Both the position numbers and the translations under genes were made by a program. From Rhododendron vialii (lineage: Eukaryota > Streptophyta > Magnoliopsida > Ericales > Ericaceae): DNA of 64,000 nucleotides. The notes beneath the pieces were generated by a model. The model searched no databases. It had not been told where the DNA came from and worked only from the letters and a program-made list of their open reading frames with translations. Shown one piece after another: positions 50,482-62,620 of this stretch; position 1 is the stretch's first letter, and each line of letters begins with the position of its first letter. Location: NCBI RefSeq assembly GCF_030253575.1, contig NC_080561.1, positions 5,943,001 to 6,007,000 of the forward strand, given 5' to 3'.

Positions 50482-50680
50482 ATGGCATCCTCTCCTTTGA
50501 GATCGAAGTCCTACTATGCCCATTCTATCAGCTTGCCTTCTAGATATCATCCGATCATTCCATAGTTCAATGAGCAGCATTTGTGTAGACTTGGCAGATC
50601 TTCTGAAGCTATCGCCTCCTCATTGCCATCAATAAGCAATACATTATGCGGCCTTGAAAATTTATACGATTGTGTGACAA
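50482..50680 (+). pseudogene. DUF241-family pseudogene, copy G (truncated)
   Basis: It begins MASSPLRSKSYYAHSISLPSR, closest to copy F, and runs HLCRLGRSSEAIASSLPSISNTLCGLENLYDCV, then homology stops near 50676-50690. A TAG at 50563-50565 replaces the glutamine codon after HPIIP, and the last 220 codons are missing. The promoter block upstream is well kept, so it may still be transcribed. The sequence that follows (50690-50900) matches nothing I recognise. Confidence 0.85.
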
Positions 50681-50690
50681 TTTGCATTCA

Positions 50691-51520
50691 TTTTCAGAGC
50701 TCGTTTTCTTTGTTACTCCCAAGGCATATAGAAATAAATCTCTTTTTTTCTTTTTCTTTTTTGAAGTTTCTTATGTAACTGAGTGGATGCAAATCAGCAC
50801 GAAATCCCAAATTAAGAAAGAAAGATTTTATCCATGTTGTCGGCAACATGTTTTCCGCAGATCAGTTGGCGGTGTTAGAATCTAATGTAGTTGTTTATGC
50901 CATAAAAATGCAGGACCATATGCCTGTTTTTTTTTTTGGCAACTCATATGCTTGGATTATGTTCCATGAGGTGAGGTGAGGGGGAAGTTTTGATGGTCAA
51001 AATAAAGACTCTTTTTTTCTTGGAAATGAAAATCAATTCATCCAAAATCCTGATTATTGATTCAAGAACAATCACCTGTTTCATTACTTTTTGTACTATC
51101 TGACAATAAAAAAGAAAAGTGGAATCTAAGAAAGAAAAGTGGAATCTGTCCAAAGACCTACCAAATTTAGGTCCTTGGATATGCGTGCTCTATGGTTAGA
51201 ACCTCTGGGTCCAAATGGGTTGCACTTGAGTAGGCTGAAAAACATCAAATGGGTTGCACTTGAGTAGGCTGAAAAACATACAACTCCGGTGAGAACGGCG
51301 TTCCGCTGAGCATGCTCCTTTAGTTCTTTAAATTCCGTGGGAGGCATACATTTGAGACTTGAGAGGATGGTTATGTGCAAGTTTTAAAAAATGATAGTGG
51401 TCAATCCGCATTACGCCCAAACCACAAGGTGTCAAAGTGAAGTTTACGCGTTTTCCTATCATCGATGTACTTTCGATTTCCTTTCCTCGCTTGTGTTCCA
51501 TGCACGCACTTTTGCCTGTG

Positions 51521-51523
<3 letters not shown>
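50691..51523. other. Unassigned spacer with a 34-bp perfect tandem repeat
   Basis: 51212-51245 and 51246-51279 are identical 34-bp copies beginning CAAATGGGTTGCACTTGAGT. No gene is seen in the rest. Confidence 0.6.

Positions 51524-51594
<71 letters not shown>
51524..51594. repeat. GA microsatellite
   Basis: About 35 uninterrupted GA units, ending three bases before the ATG of the following exon. It produces artificial RERERE and LSLSLS frames on both strands. Confidence 0.95.
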
Positions 51595-51595
<1 letters not shown>

Positions 51596-51597
51596 CA

Positions 51598-51690
51598 ATG
51601 GCGACGTCGTCTTTCCTAGGAAACAGATACTGGGTGTTGAGACATGGTAAAAGCATTCCAAACGAGATGGGTCTTATTGTCTCATCCATG
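51598..51690 (+). pseudogene. Orphan first exon of a phosphoglycerate-mutase-like gene
   Basis: The ATG follows the GA tract and reads MATSSFLGNRYWVLRHGKSI, then PNEMGLIVSSM, before a donor G|GTTAGT-type site at 51690/51691. YWVLRHGKSIPNE..GLIVSSM is the start of plant histidine-phosphatase/phosphoglycerate-mutase-like proteins, with the catalytic RHG motif. The next exon should begin ENG..PEYQLA or similar, and nothing like it was found downstream in the window. The intron is followed within about 300 bases by the copia fossil. Either the gene is split by nested insertions and continues right of the window, or it is a broken remnant. Family call good, status uncertain. Confidence 0.7.
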
Positions 51691-52009
51691 GTTAGTCGTC
51701 CTTCCTTTTTTTTGTCCATTACATTTCGATCGATCAATTCTGGGGTTAGAAGCTTTTGTTTATGGTGTTTATTTATATTCGTCTTTGATGGTTTCCTCAT
51801 AAGCCGGGGCGTGTGCGGGATCACGAGCAAGGATTGAGAGGGCGAGCATAGAGCGAGGATTGAGAGGGGGAGCGAATGCCATTTTGAAGGATTACGTGAC
51901 CATGTCTCCTGCTCTGTTTTGTGCTTGGTGATTCTTTGAATTGCATTGGGATATAAGGAACAGGGTTATCCGAATTTTCGCCAAATGTTTTAACTTATCT
52001 ATTAGGAAA

Positions 52010-55000
52010 TAATGCGGGTAATACAAAATACCTGCTGCGGATTACACAAAAATAACGGATTGAAGACTTGTCTTACGAGCCCTACCAATACGCACACCCT
52101 GCACAAAGAAATATTAGAAACCCTTGCTCGCAGGTGTGGAGAGGCTACTAGAGTCCTCCACAAACTTCACACGTTTCAAATCCCTAGGGGCTAGATGGTG
52201 CCCTAGAGAGAACTATGAGAGAGAGACTACTAATTGATAACTGAGAGAAAATTCAACTGATATCTTTTCTATTGTAGGCTATCGGAATATATAGATGAGA
52301 AGAATAGAGATATAAGACTTATTTATCTCTATCACTTAAGTAGTTTGAGTCCCTGTAGGACTCATCACCTTAAGTGGTTGAATCCACTTAATATTTATTA
52401 TGTAAAGTTGTAGAGTCCACACTTAGGACTTATCACATATTCAAAATACATGATAAATACAACCAAGTATTATCCCATGTGGACGCACCCATGGGTCCCA
52501 TGCAACATCTCCCACTCGTACACAGTGGGTATATATATTGAATCTCTCGTTCAATGAATTCCTCAATCCTATTCTCCTCTTCATACGGGAAAGTGAAACG
52601 TGCGACCAAGCAAGAAAAGTACTAAAACGAAGTGTCATATTAAGCCACCATCTAACTAACATAACACTCAACATCTCGTCTATACCCCAAATCATCTAAC
52701 CACACCAAGTCTTGCACCTCTGATCCCTCACGTAGTATAACAGAGCCATGCAAGACCTCTTAATGCATTTGTGCTCAAAGATTGTATCGAACTATCATCG
52801 ATACAATCGCCCGGGCAAAGAGCCACAAATCATTAGTGTAATATCAAATGATCTTTCCTTAGACACTCATGTCAATCTATCTAATCTTGACTGCTTTCCT
52901 AGACATGCTCCGTTAGACCTTATATCTCGTGATCCTTGGATGACATGCTAAAGTAGCAACATCAAGCTTCAACTTCATAAAATAGTTCTAAGTCCCAGAG
53001 GGTATATATGTAGAGGGACTACATAGTCCAAGGGCTCACACAGTGACGAAGTAGGGATCTATTCTGTCACACCCTTTCACGGTCGACTCAAAGCACATAC
53101 AAAATGATTTGCATGCTATGGTGGAGCTCCCACTTAGGTTATGTCACACTTGTACACCATATAGATCTTGGTCCAAACGCTACTCAAGCGCCTAACCTGA
53201 GTTTCTGAGACAAGTTCTACTAAAGTTCCTTCTCAAGAATCTCACATCCGGCTTTATACAGGCTGCATGGAGGTGTGGAGACACTCCATGTTCAACTTGT
53301 TCAGTCTCATCTTAGCCCTCGCTAAGGTGACAAATAATTATTTAGTATAAATTCTAGCTCACTCTCCAAAAGCTACGGAGATCACACATTGTGATCATTT
53401 TGAGTCTCATCCCGCGCGCTACCTAAGCACCGGGGCGATCTCCCGTGTGAGAGGGACAATCAAAAGCCTGGTGACAAATTTTTAATTACAAGATATGTGC
53501 ACTAATTAAACAATATTCCAATTTTCATATGAATAATTGAAGACAAATTTCATTATTGCATAAAATACCAATAAAAAATGTCCATCAAACTCAAGCATAT
53601 CAAATCCTACGTAAGCCCAAACCCCTAACATGTCTATGAAATATGTCTCTAGCAACGGGTTTGGTTAAAGGATCAGCAACCATGTCGCTCGTAGAGACAT
53701 GCTTTAGGACAACCTGTCCTTGCGCAATGATATCACGAATGAAGTGATGACGGGTGTCAATGTGCTTTGTTCGACCATGGTACTTGGGATCTCTTGCATA
53801 AGCTATTGCTGATGTGCTATCACAATAAAGCACCACAGCCTCACCCAGATGTCTTGTTACACTCAAGCTTTGTAAGAATCTCCTTAACCATATCGCTTCC
53901 TGAATAGAAGCAGTGCATGCCACGTATTCTGATTCCATTGTAGATAAAGAAACACACTGTTGTTTCTTGCTGCACCATGTAATGGCTCCTCCTCCAAGTA
54001 TGAAAGCATAGCCAGAAACAGACTTACGCTCATCTCTATCAGCAGACCCATCTGCATCACTATAGCCGACCAATCTAAGAGTGCCACCTTGGTAGCATAA
54101 TGCGAAGTCTGCAGTCCCTCGCAAGTATCGGAATATCCTCTTAACTGCACTCCAATGGGCAGTACCAGGATTACTTTGATATCGGCTGACCATCCCAACT
54201 GCGAAACATATATCGGGTCGAGTACACATCATCGCATACATCAGACTACCAACTGCACTTGCATATGGAACATTTGTCATTTGCCTTTTCTCTTGTTCTG
54301 TTTTAGGACTTTGCTCAGTGCTAAGAATTTGACCCTTCTCGATTGGAGTATCTATGGGTTTGGAATAGTGCATACGAAACCGTTCCAAAATTCTCTTTAT
54401 GAAAGTCTCTTGAGACATACTAAGATGTATCTTGGAACGATCTCTTGAGATCTTAACCCCAAGCACATAATCTGCTTGACCCAAGTCCTTCATCTCAAAT
54501 GTAGAGGACAACCACTCTTGAGTGGCTTTGATTAACTCCAAATCATTTCCTGCCAATAGAATATCGTCCACATATAATGAGAGAATGAGAAACTTATTCT
54601 CAACTCTCTTAACATACACACAATGGTCCTCTTCAATCATCATGAAGTCAATACTAATAATCGCTCGATGAAATCAAATGTACCATTGTCTAGACAATTG
54701 CTTTAGGCCGTAAATGGAACGTTTTAAGCGGTACACCTTGCGCTCTTGTCCCTCGACCTTAAAACCCACTGGTTGATCCATATAGATCTCTTCGTCTAGT
54801 TCTCCATTGAGAAATGCTGTCTTCACATCCATTTGGAACAATTCCAAATCTAAATGTGCAACGATAGCGAGAATGAGGCGAATGGAAGCAAATCTCACCA
54901 CAGGGGAGAACGTTTCCTCATAATCTATACCTTCACGTTGGGTATAGCCTTTCGCCACGAGCCTGGCCTTATACTTGTCAATTGATCCGTCAGCCTTGCT

Positions 55001-55517
55001 AGAACCCATTTGTTGCCAATGGTCCTACGCCCAGGCGGAAGATCAACTAACTCCCAAACTTTATTCTTAGCCATTGAACTCATCTCTTCATGCATAGCAA
55101 CTATCCATTTTTCTGAAGCAGGTGGCTTGATAGCTTCTTCAAAAGAAGCTGGCTCATCAACATCCACCGAAACAGTCATGAAGGACTCTCCTTCAATCTC
55201 GAAGCGGCGACGAGGAATTGTTCCACGTTGGCTTCTTCGAGTCTGTGGATCTTGAGAGTCTACTAGTGGTACACTCCCACTAGGTGAAGGATCGCTCCCA
55301 CTATCTCCAACAACTATAGGATGAGGTTGCATATCCTCATCTTGCCTATGTGATGGAGATAAATCTCCTTGTGGTTCCTCTAACTCATAGAGCTCAAGGT
55401 CCTTCTTAACCTCACCAATGCTTGGAAAATCCTACTCTAGGAAATCCACATCGCGCGACTCAATTTCAGTCATTCCCCCATCTGGGTGTTCACCATACAG
55501 AACGTATCCCTTGGAGT
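52010..55517 (-). mobile_element. Ty1/copia retrotransposon fossil, 3' part
   Basis: Minus-strand order: the tail of integrase with the GYVLYGEHPDGG-type end region (to about 55517), reverse transcriptase (about 54500-55330, with the LYVDD motif), RNase H (about 53600-54100, with TKHIDTRHHFIRD), a long 3' untranslated part, a polypurine tract complement at 52508-52517, and a candidate 3' LTR ending at 52507 (TGTTGCATGG in element orientation), low end near 51986-52013. Gag, protease, most of integrase and the 5' LTR are absent. It is broken, with a few breaks within the remaining coding part besides the truncation. RT-RNase H still reads well over long stretches, which suggests moderate age; with one LTR it cannot be dated. 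Its high-coordinate end abuts the CACTA element. Confidence 0.85.
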
Positions 55518-55999
55518 CACTACAAGAAATCAGTCTTTCTGCGATGAATTTTTTAGCGAGGATGTCTATTTCCTTGCTAAAGGAAGAGTTTTGGCGAGGA
55601 AATTACTGTTTCCTCGCTAATGGTGTTTTTTTGCGTGGAAGACATATTTTCCTCGCTATTTAGTTGTCGCTAAAGAGTATTTGTGACGAAGTTTTAAAAT
55701 TCCTCGCAAATTGTTGTCGCAAAAAACGTGGTGGGAATTTTTTATGTAGGCAGGGAAAATGAATTTGCGAGGAAATACAAAATTTTGTCGCCAAAAGGCT
55801 GTAGTGTTTTTTTTGCGTGAAACTGTTTTGGACGTTAAAGTTGTAGACATTTTGCGAGGAATTATGTTTCTTGCAAAAATATTAGTTATTTGCAAGGAAA
55901 TAAAGAATTGGTTGCTAAAGACATATACTTACTTTTTGAGGAAAATTGTGTTCCTCGCTAACTTACTTTTTGAGGGGAATTATGTTCCTCGCTAAAAAT

Positions 56000-56724
56000 C
56001 CGAAGTTACTTTTTAAGTCCCACAGCCCACCTCCAAAGACACCTCAGTAGGTTCATAACTGGGAACTACCCCTTAAAAGGAAAGGCATTTTCGACTCCGT
56101 AGTTTCTAGACAACCAAACCAAATAAAGCAAGTCAGAGGATCATTTATATGCTACATCAGGCTAAAATTGACAGAAAATGGTAGAAAATAAAGGGAAAAA
56201 ACAGGGGTACTCTGCAATTAAAAAGCAATCTTAGAATCAAAATTGGGTTCCGGGCGAAACCAAATAGATGAAGAAGAATCACCCAGAAATAAGAAGATAA
56301 GAAAAAAAAGGGTTTCTTTTCACTGCCAAATCCGAAAAATCCAGCCCTAAATTGCAAGTTCTAAGCATCAATTGTAAGGATTTAAGTTGGGTTTGTTCAA
56401 AGTTCCAGCCATTGGCCGAAATCTCCACTGTCAAGAAACCAAGGTAACGCCTCCACTCTCTCTTGCACCGAACTCTGCCATCTCCCTCTCTTTTCTCACC
56501 TCTTCTCATCACCCAATCGTTAAACCACCCATCTCTCACAAAACCCTCATCCCACTGCCCTAACCAGTCCAGAAATCAAACCCTAACCCCCTTCCAAAAT
56601 CTGTCCGAAACTAGCACCCCCATGGCTCGTTTTGCATCTTTCCTCAGCGAAACCACCGAAAACCTTGCTACGTAGGGCTTATCGATCTACTCCCTCTCCA
56701 GAGACCTGGAACATAGTGTAAGGC

Positions 56725-56778
<54 letters not shown>

Positions 56779-58050
56779 CCTTCGATTTCTCCCCTTATTC
56801 CTTATTCCATTGTTTGCAGCTATGTGTTTTACAATATATTATAGTATATACTTGCCCATTAGCTGAACTGTTTTGTTTCATGTTTTAAAAAAATACGTTT
56901 TCTATACAAAATAGCAAAATCTAGTAATTAATACTAGATCTTCTTGGTTTCTGTTAGTTCACAACAAAGAAAAGACAAAAAGGAAGGGCAAAAGCACTTG
57001 ACTGGGACTCTCTCTCTCTCTCTCTCCCCCGTCATTTAGTTCATAGCAAGCCCTAATTAGAGTCCTCATTGTAGTCTAGCTTTAGGAATTCAATTTAATT
57101 TAGGGCTTTTGACTCCTGTTACCCAATAATATATAGCTCTAATTGGCAATTGGTTCTGTAAAATAAAAAGAAACATGCTAATAGGAAAAAAATCCTAGTG
57201 GAAGTCAAGTTTTTAGTTTAAAATTAATCACACTTTGTATATAGAATTACCTACTTATTTATTACTTAGTTTATTCGGTGATTTCTTTTGAAACCCAAAA
57301 CAATTCCGTTGGATCCCAGCTATTTGGTGCTTTCACATGCTCAACATGATATTTCATGTGTTTTTTCTTGATTAGTAGTCTTATCCTTGGATTGTCATTC
57401 CCAATATCGAATAATAGTGGTTCTTTCTTAATTACCAGGTCCACATTATGTATTGCACATATTTAATGACCATCCCTTTACACAAAGTCTAAAATATGGA
57501 CTACTTTCTATACTTCTTAATAAAGGGGTTAATAAAGTACCTTTTACTTTCCACATCATGTATTCCACATATGTTTTGTTTGGGGGGCTAGATGGGTTTA
57601 TGAGGCTCTGAGTTTCTGAAGCAGTTTGGTTGGGTTTTCGTGAGCTTTTCGTTATGAATTTGGTTCTTCTTTTGGCTAGTGGGTTGCTGTTAGTTTGATT
57701 GGAATTTTTTGGATTTTGTCAAAACCATTTGAGTCTGTGTTGTTCATTTTTCATTTGGGTATGGGAGAGAGTTTTTATTTTATCTTGTCTAGGCACTCCG
57801 CCCGGTGAATGAAGAAATGTTGAGAAGCTCATGCCTTGAATGATGCTCGAATTTTGTATGAAGAAGGTATATGCATTCATGTGCATTTAGTGTAATGATT
57901 TTCCATGCATCACTTCTAATTTCGTGTCTAATCTTTAACAGAATAATCACGTTTTTAACTCTTAAGTTATTAGCGCTCTTTGTTTGCTTTTGTGGGTGAT
58001 GGAAATTTTTTTCTAAGGCTTAGAGTGGTGGCTGGGCTTAGAGTGGTGGC
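56000..58050. other. Interior of the CACTA element, non-coding
   Basis: AT-rich, with CT microsatellites at 56728-56775 and about 57008-57027. The frame at 56463-56675 is serine/proline-rich with no family match. Near 58018-58048 a short string GCTTAGAGTGGTGGCTGG occurs twice. Confidence 0.4.
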
Positions 58051-58059
58051 TGGCCTTGG

Positions 58060-58880
58060 TTTGAAAGAGCAAAAATTTTTCTAAGGCAAAAAATTAACAG
58101 AAGGCTATGGTAGCGGAGCACCTTAGTAGCGTGCTACCACTTGTATGCGCCCTAAGAGTGCTAGGGCTCTTCGGTGGCGCTATTCAAGGCGTTCTTGATT
58201 TTTTATTTAATTTTAATGCCTGAGTTTGAATGGCGCTCGCGGAGCGCCTTAGCAGCGCGCTAGCGCTAGCTCGCGTGCTAAGAGCGCCCCAGCAGCGCGC
58301 TAGCACCCCGGCGTGTTGCTTTCTCTTTGGCTAGCTCTAGATTTGTACCAGCACATATATAAGCATATTTTTCACTCTTTTAGGGCACCCTCTCTTGTAT
58401 TAGCCCACTTTAGAGAGAGAAAATCAATTTCACTCATATCCCTTGTGTGCTTATGCATTTGAGATGATCTAAATTGAGTATTTGATCATCCTTTGTCATC
58501 CTAGAGAAATACTCTAATATTCAATGTATTCTCTCTAGGTTGATTTGTTTTTCACAAAAACTTCATCTCTTTTTTAAATCCATACATTGTTGCCTATGAC
58601 TCTACATGGCCGGATGATTCCAGAGTCGGCTTGACCCGGAGATCGAGGTGGTGAACTCTTGGTGGCTATGGAATCAAGAAGGGGCTCGAAGAGCTATATC
58701 AAAGAGCGGAGTTAGGTGTCACAAGAGGCTTGTGGGTAATTCCTAATTTGTATTCTCTTTGTAAACCTTTTGATTTATAGCATTTTGGTAGATTAGGCCG
58801 TGGTTTTATGCTTATGTGAGTTTACCCTAAGTAGTTTCCACGTATATCCTTGCATTCGAGTTCTTTAGTTTTATTGCTAT
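58060..58880 (+). mobile_element. Possible copia-type LTR fossil fragment
   Basis: A GC-rich block with repeated AGCGCGCTAGC strings (58125-58315) leads into GATGATTCCAGAGTCGGCTT, GAGCTATATCAAAGAGCGGA, then CCGTGGTTTTATG and TTTCCACGTATATCC. That order recalls the R-U5 part of copia LTRs. No internal domain or second LTR is nearby. Broken; extent uncertain. Confidence 0.3.
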
Positions 58881-59049
58881 TGTCTTTAGTTGTTGAATTG
58901 ATAGAATAGCATGGAACTTGGTTAATGATTAAAATAGGAAACTGCATGAATTTTTAATTGATTGTCTTATTTTTAGGCTGTGGTTGGCTATCTTTTTGGA
59001 GGTTTTCTTATTGATATTGTAGTTTTCTTTCAGTTCATAAGGGCTTAAG

Positions 59050-59214
59050 ATGGATAGGAGTTGGATGGAAATTCGTAATAGAAGGCACCCTTTGTATATT
59101 GAAGGAGTCAAAGAATTTATCAAATTTGCGATTGATCATATGCCACCTAGTGAAACTCTCATTTGGTGTCCATGTATAAGATGCAACAATTTCAACAAGA
59201 TGTCATCCGGTTAG
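59050..59214 (+). pseudogene. CACTA transposase-associated domain
   Basis: 54 codons starting MDRSWMEIRNRRHPLYIEGV, then KEFIKFAIDHMPPSETLIWCPCIRCNNF. This is the N-terminal transposase-associated domain (PF13963 type) of En/Spm elements, with its conserved MDRSWM start and the CPCIRC cysteines. It normally continues into about 70 residues and then TNP2. Here the frame ends at 59212-59214 right after the cysteine motif, and the catalytic part does not follow. Confidence 0.75.
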
Positions 59215-60990
59215 AATGGCCGCCGACCGGACTTCGGCACACAAAACGACCTTAGCAACTCATTATAGTTAGTGTCATCCGGTTAAGGACTATTGTTGCT
59301 TGATTTCTTGTGGGCTCCGTCCGGTCACAATCTACTTGCTAACTAGTTGGGATACTCATGTTTAGTAGTATGATAAATTCATTTTTAAATTATGACTATA
59401 ATTTGTAAAGCTCTTTATTGTGTTCTGTATATGCAGATTGCTCAACAATCGATGGTGATCATTTGGTGCATGGAGATACAATATTGGAGTAGGAGATTGG
59501 AGTTAAAAAATGTTTTGGAGGACAAAGCTGCTATTTGCCTTGGTGTTTGAATTTGCACTATAGTTAGACAGTGCATGTTTTGTCCAGTTAGTAGGTGCTG
59601 GTTTAGAGGTACATTGAACTAGATTTGTCATATCAAGTGAAATGGGATAAGTAGCTATTGGTTAATGTCATGTATTGACCTCCTTTTTGTTATATGAACT
59701 GGAATGTCATTAGTACTTGGTTTTGTGTATCAATTGGAATTAGAGTATCGATCACTTGTTTTGGATATGAATTAGTGTACCCTATGTTGAACAGACACGG
59801 ACACGGACATGGAATATGGCAATTTTTAAAAAAATGGGGATACAGACACGGCGGGAACACGCTACATGTATAAATTAATAAAAAAATGAATTTATAATTT
59901 TTTTAATGAACCATTGTATATGCTAATTATCGAATTGAAATTCATAAAGTGTCCTCGGCGTGTCCCCAACCATGTCTCCCGCGTGTCCCCTATCAAAAAT
60001 AATAAAAAAATTTGGACACGACACTGTTTTGGAATGTCGGTACTTCATAGACTGTACCAATTGAAATTAGCTATTATTCATTGATTGAAGAGGGTTTTTT
60101 TCTCACAGAATGGTGGTGCTTGGGCGCCAAACATGGGTCTGTGGGAGGGCTAAGAGTTTCTCTTTTCAACTCCCGACTATGGGGAGGGCTAAGAGACAAA
60201 TTGGTTATGCAACTAGCTTTGAATGGCTGGGTATTGATGTTTGGTTATAATTACCCTTGATGAAAATGTTGTGTTTTGCTGCCTAGTTCATGAGGGTATC
60301 TTTCTGCTACTGGATGACCACATCTAATTTTTGGAATGAGGCCTTGAAGAGATTTTCCATTTTAATAGGATTGTTACTGCAGTTTTGTGTCCAATGGATT
60401 GGAATACTAATTGATGCATAAGCAGTGAAAGAGTATATCAAGTGGGGGTCATGCGGCTGGATGAGTTTTGGTTGCTGTTATAATGTGCCGTACCTGCGGC
60501 TGAATTTCAATGCTGATGAGGGATATGGTTACACTGCTCCATTTGTTTTCTTGTTGCTGGTGATGTTTACTCTGAGTATGAAGCTGATTTTGATCTCAAG
60601 AATACCATGTTTCTGTTTTTGTTGTTGGGCCATGGATATTGCTGGTCATGGATTAAAGATTCACATGATTGTTGGTATCCTGTGAGATCGTGACTATTCG
60701 GTTTGATGTTAGGGTGATGCCACTCTTCCTTTTGTGGCTTCATCCAAAGTTTCATTGGGTATTTTTTCTTTTCTTTTGGCCTTCTCTTTTGCTTCAAGCT
60801 AGGTTCTTCATGTAGCTTGAGTTTTGGTCACCTCGATGTACTCTTTGCTAGTTTCTAATAAAATTTTGTTGCTTATCAAAAAATATGGGTCTGGTTTTAG
60901 ACAAAAAAAAAAACAAGAAAAAACAAAGCAATGCCATCCATCACTTGAACACAGTTTTCCTAACCATCACTGCCTAATTGTGATAACTTT
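59215..60990. other. Unassigned DNA right of the transposase-associated domain
   Basis: A direct repeat of GTCATCCGGTTA lies at about 59202 and 59275. GACACGG strings and partly inverted GTGTCC strings lie at 59795-60020. The frame at 60425-60685 has no known family. Nothing else recognised. Confidence 0.4.
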
Positions 60991-61339
60991 GTTTGATATT
61001 ACTGCAAATTTTAGTCGCTAAAAGCCTAATTGTGGTAACTTTGTTTTATACTAACAATAAAAACATTTTGCAAGGAAATGTGATGGTTGTCAAAAAAAAA
61101 AAAAAAAAACGTGAGTATTATTTTAGCGTGACCCTTGGTAGTTTTATACTATTGTTGCTCTTTTTAAAAATAAATGTCATTATATCTTAGTTTTGCAAAA
61201 AAAAAAAAAATCATAATAATATTATATTTTAAATAATATTTCAAGGTTTTGTGAAATATGGATTAATTAAATCATTCATTACAGTTAATCATGTATTCGT
61301 TAGACACTTGACTAGATGAGAAAATAATTTTTCAATAAG

Positions 61340-62115
61340 AGCCAAAAATTTACATGAATGGCTTAATCAACATGCATAACAAAATCAACGATCTCGATCG
61401 TCATGATTATGTCGCGACCGTGTGGTTATTGTACATCAACAATTGAACAAGACTTTGTTTACTATAAATTGCATCCCGATGAAGGGGCTTTCTAAACTTA
61501 ATTGAGTAAAAAATTTACATGATTGCTATAATCAATAAGCCCAACGATATCAACGATCTCGATCGTCATGATTGTGTCATGGTCGCGTGGCTACTATACA
61601 TTCAACTACTGCACAATATTTAGTTTACTATCAAATAAGTTGAATGTATAGATTATAAAGATCATTGTCAAGTATATTTTTTATAATGGTCGATCTAAAC
61701 TGTTAGGATTTCACCTTTTACTGATAACATCATTTCTACTAAAATTTGAGATCATCAGATATTGATAATCACATGATCAGAAGACATTAATGCGTCTGGG
61801 GGCATTAAAGTCTTTATGATGCATCACTCGAGCCCACAATGAGGTCTTTTTTTGCCATCTGAGTCGTCTATCATTTTTAAATAATATGAATTAAATTATT
61901 TTTGTACCAGCATGAAGTTAATCACCTATCGTTAGATGTTTGATCTAATGAAACGTATCGTTTTATTAATGAATTTGTATCTCGATCGATGAAGCGGTTT
62001 ACTGAACTCGATTGAGCCAAAAATTTATATGACTGATTTCATCAACAAACACAGTGAAATTAACGGGATCGATCGTTAAAAAATTTATGTGAGAGGTTGT
62101 GTTTGATGTTGTGTT
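61340..62115. repeat. Dispersed repeat, three degenerate units
   Basis: Units near 61345, 61509 and 62027 each start AAAAATTTACATGA/TATGAC and contain ATCAACGATCTCGATCGTCA or a variant (TTAACGGGATCGATCGT). The first two are about 164 bp apart. AT-rich, non-coding. Confidence 0.55.
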
Positions 62116-62297
62116 TGAATTGTTATATATGTAGCACTGTTGTACAAGAAATCAATATTCACAAAAGAAAATCATTCAGCGAGGAATAATTTTCGTGTCA
62201 TTTGTCCTAAAATTTCCAATTAATGAATGGCGGGATTGGGAAAAAAGAAAGGCGCGCGGGAGGGAAAAAAAAGGACAGAAGGGCGGCACCGTTTGGG

Positions 62298-62327
62298 TAT
62301 AAAAGGGGGATCGAATACTACTCCTAC

Positions 62328-62376
<49 letters not shown>

Positions 62377-62620
62377 TCTCTTCTCTTATGAAGTTGCAGA
62401 GAACGATGACTTCTCATAACCAACACTGACTTATTTTTCGATCGGAGCCTCAAGCAGCACAACTGGGTTACTTTCTAATCGCTCTAGTCTGAGATTTTAG
62501 GTACGGTGGTAAGTTTCCATCTCTTTTGCCATATCTTTCTCCAAAGATCCTAAATCCTAGTTGATTTGTTGTGATGATTTGGGGCAAAGGTTCCATAATC
62601 TTATATACATATTTTTACAT
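62298..62620 (+). promoter_or_regulatory. TATA box and CT-rich leader before the PPR fragment
   Basis: TATAAAA at 62298-62304, a CT run at 62331-62371 and a TTCTC run follow in the order seen before real genes in this window. An ATG at 62389 opens only a 13-codon frame (MKLQRTMTSHNQH). GGTAAGTTTCC at about 62508 looks like a leader donor. Confidence 0.45.

Larger units (their letters stand above)
55518..61135 (+). mobile_element. CACTA (En/Spm) transposon, left end and remnants
   Basis: CACTACAAGAAAT at 55518-55530 is the classic CACTA terminus. It is followed by about 470 bases of subterminal repeats GCGAGGA/TCCTCGC in both orientations (about 55556, 55594, 55609, 55651, 55700, 55768, 55854, 55951 and 55986). 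A transposase-associated domain lies inside (59050-59214). A mirror terminus was not found; weak subterminal-like strings (GTCGCTAAAAG, TTTTGCAAGGAAA, TTTTAGCG) near 61010-61130 suggest the right side. The TNP2-type catalytic transposase is missing, so it is a deleted, non-autonomous or decayed copy. The right boundary is a guess. Confidence 0.65.

Noticed and set aside
51437-51830. Frames with long RERERE or LSLSLS runs
   Set aside because: They are translations of the GA microsatellite. Only the frame starting at 51598 after the repeat shows a real family motif.
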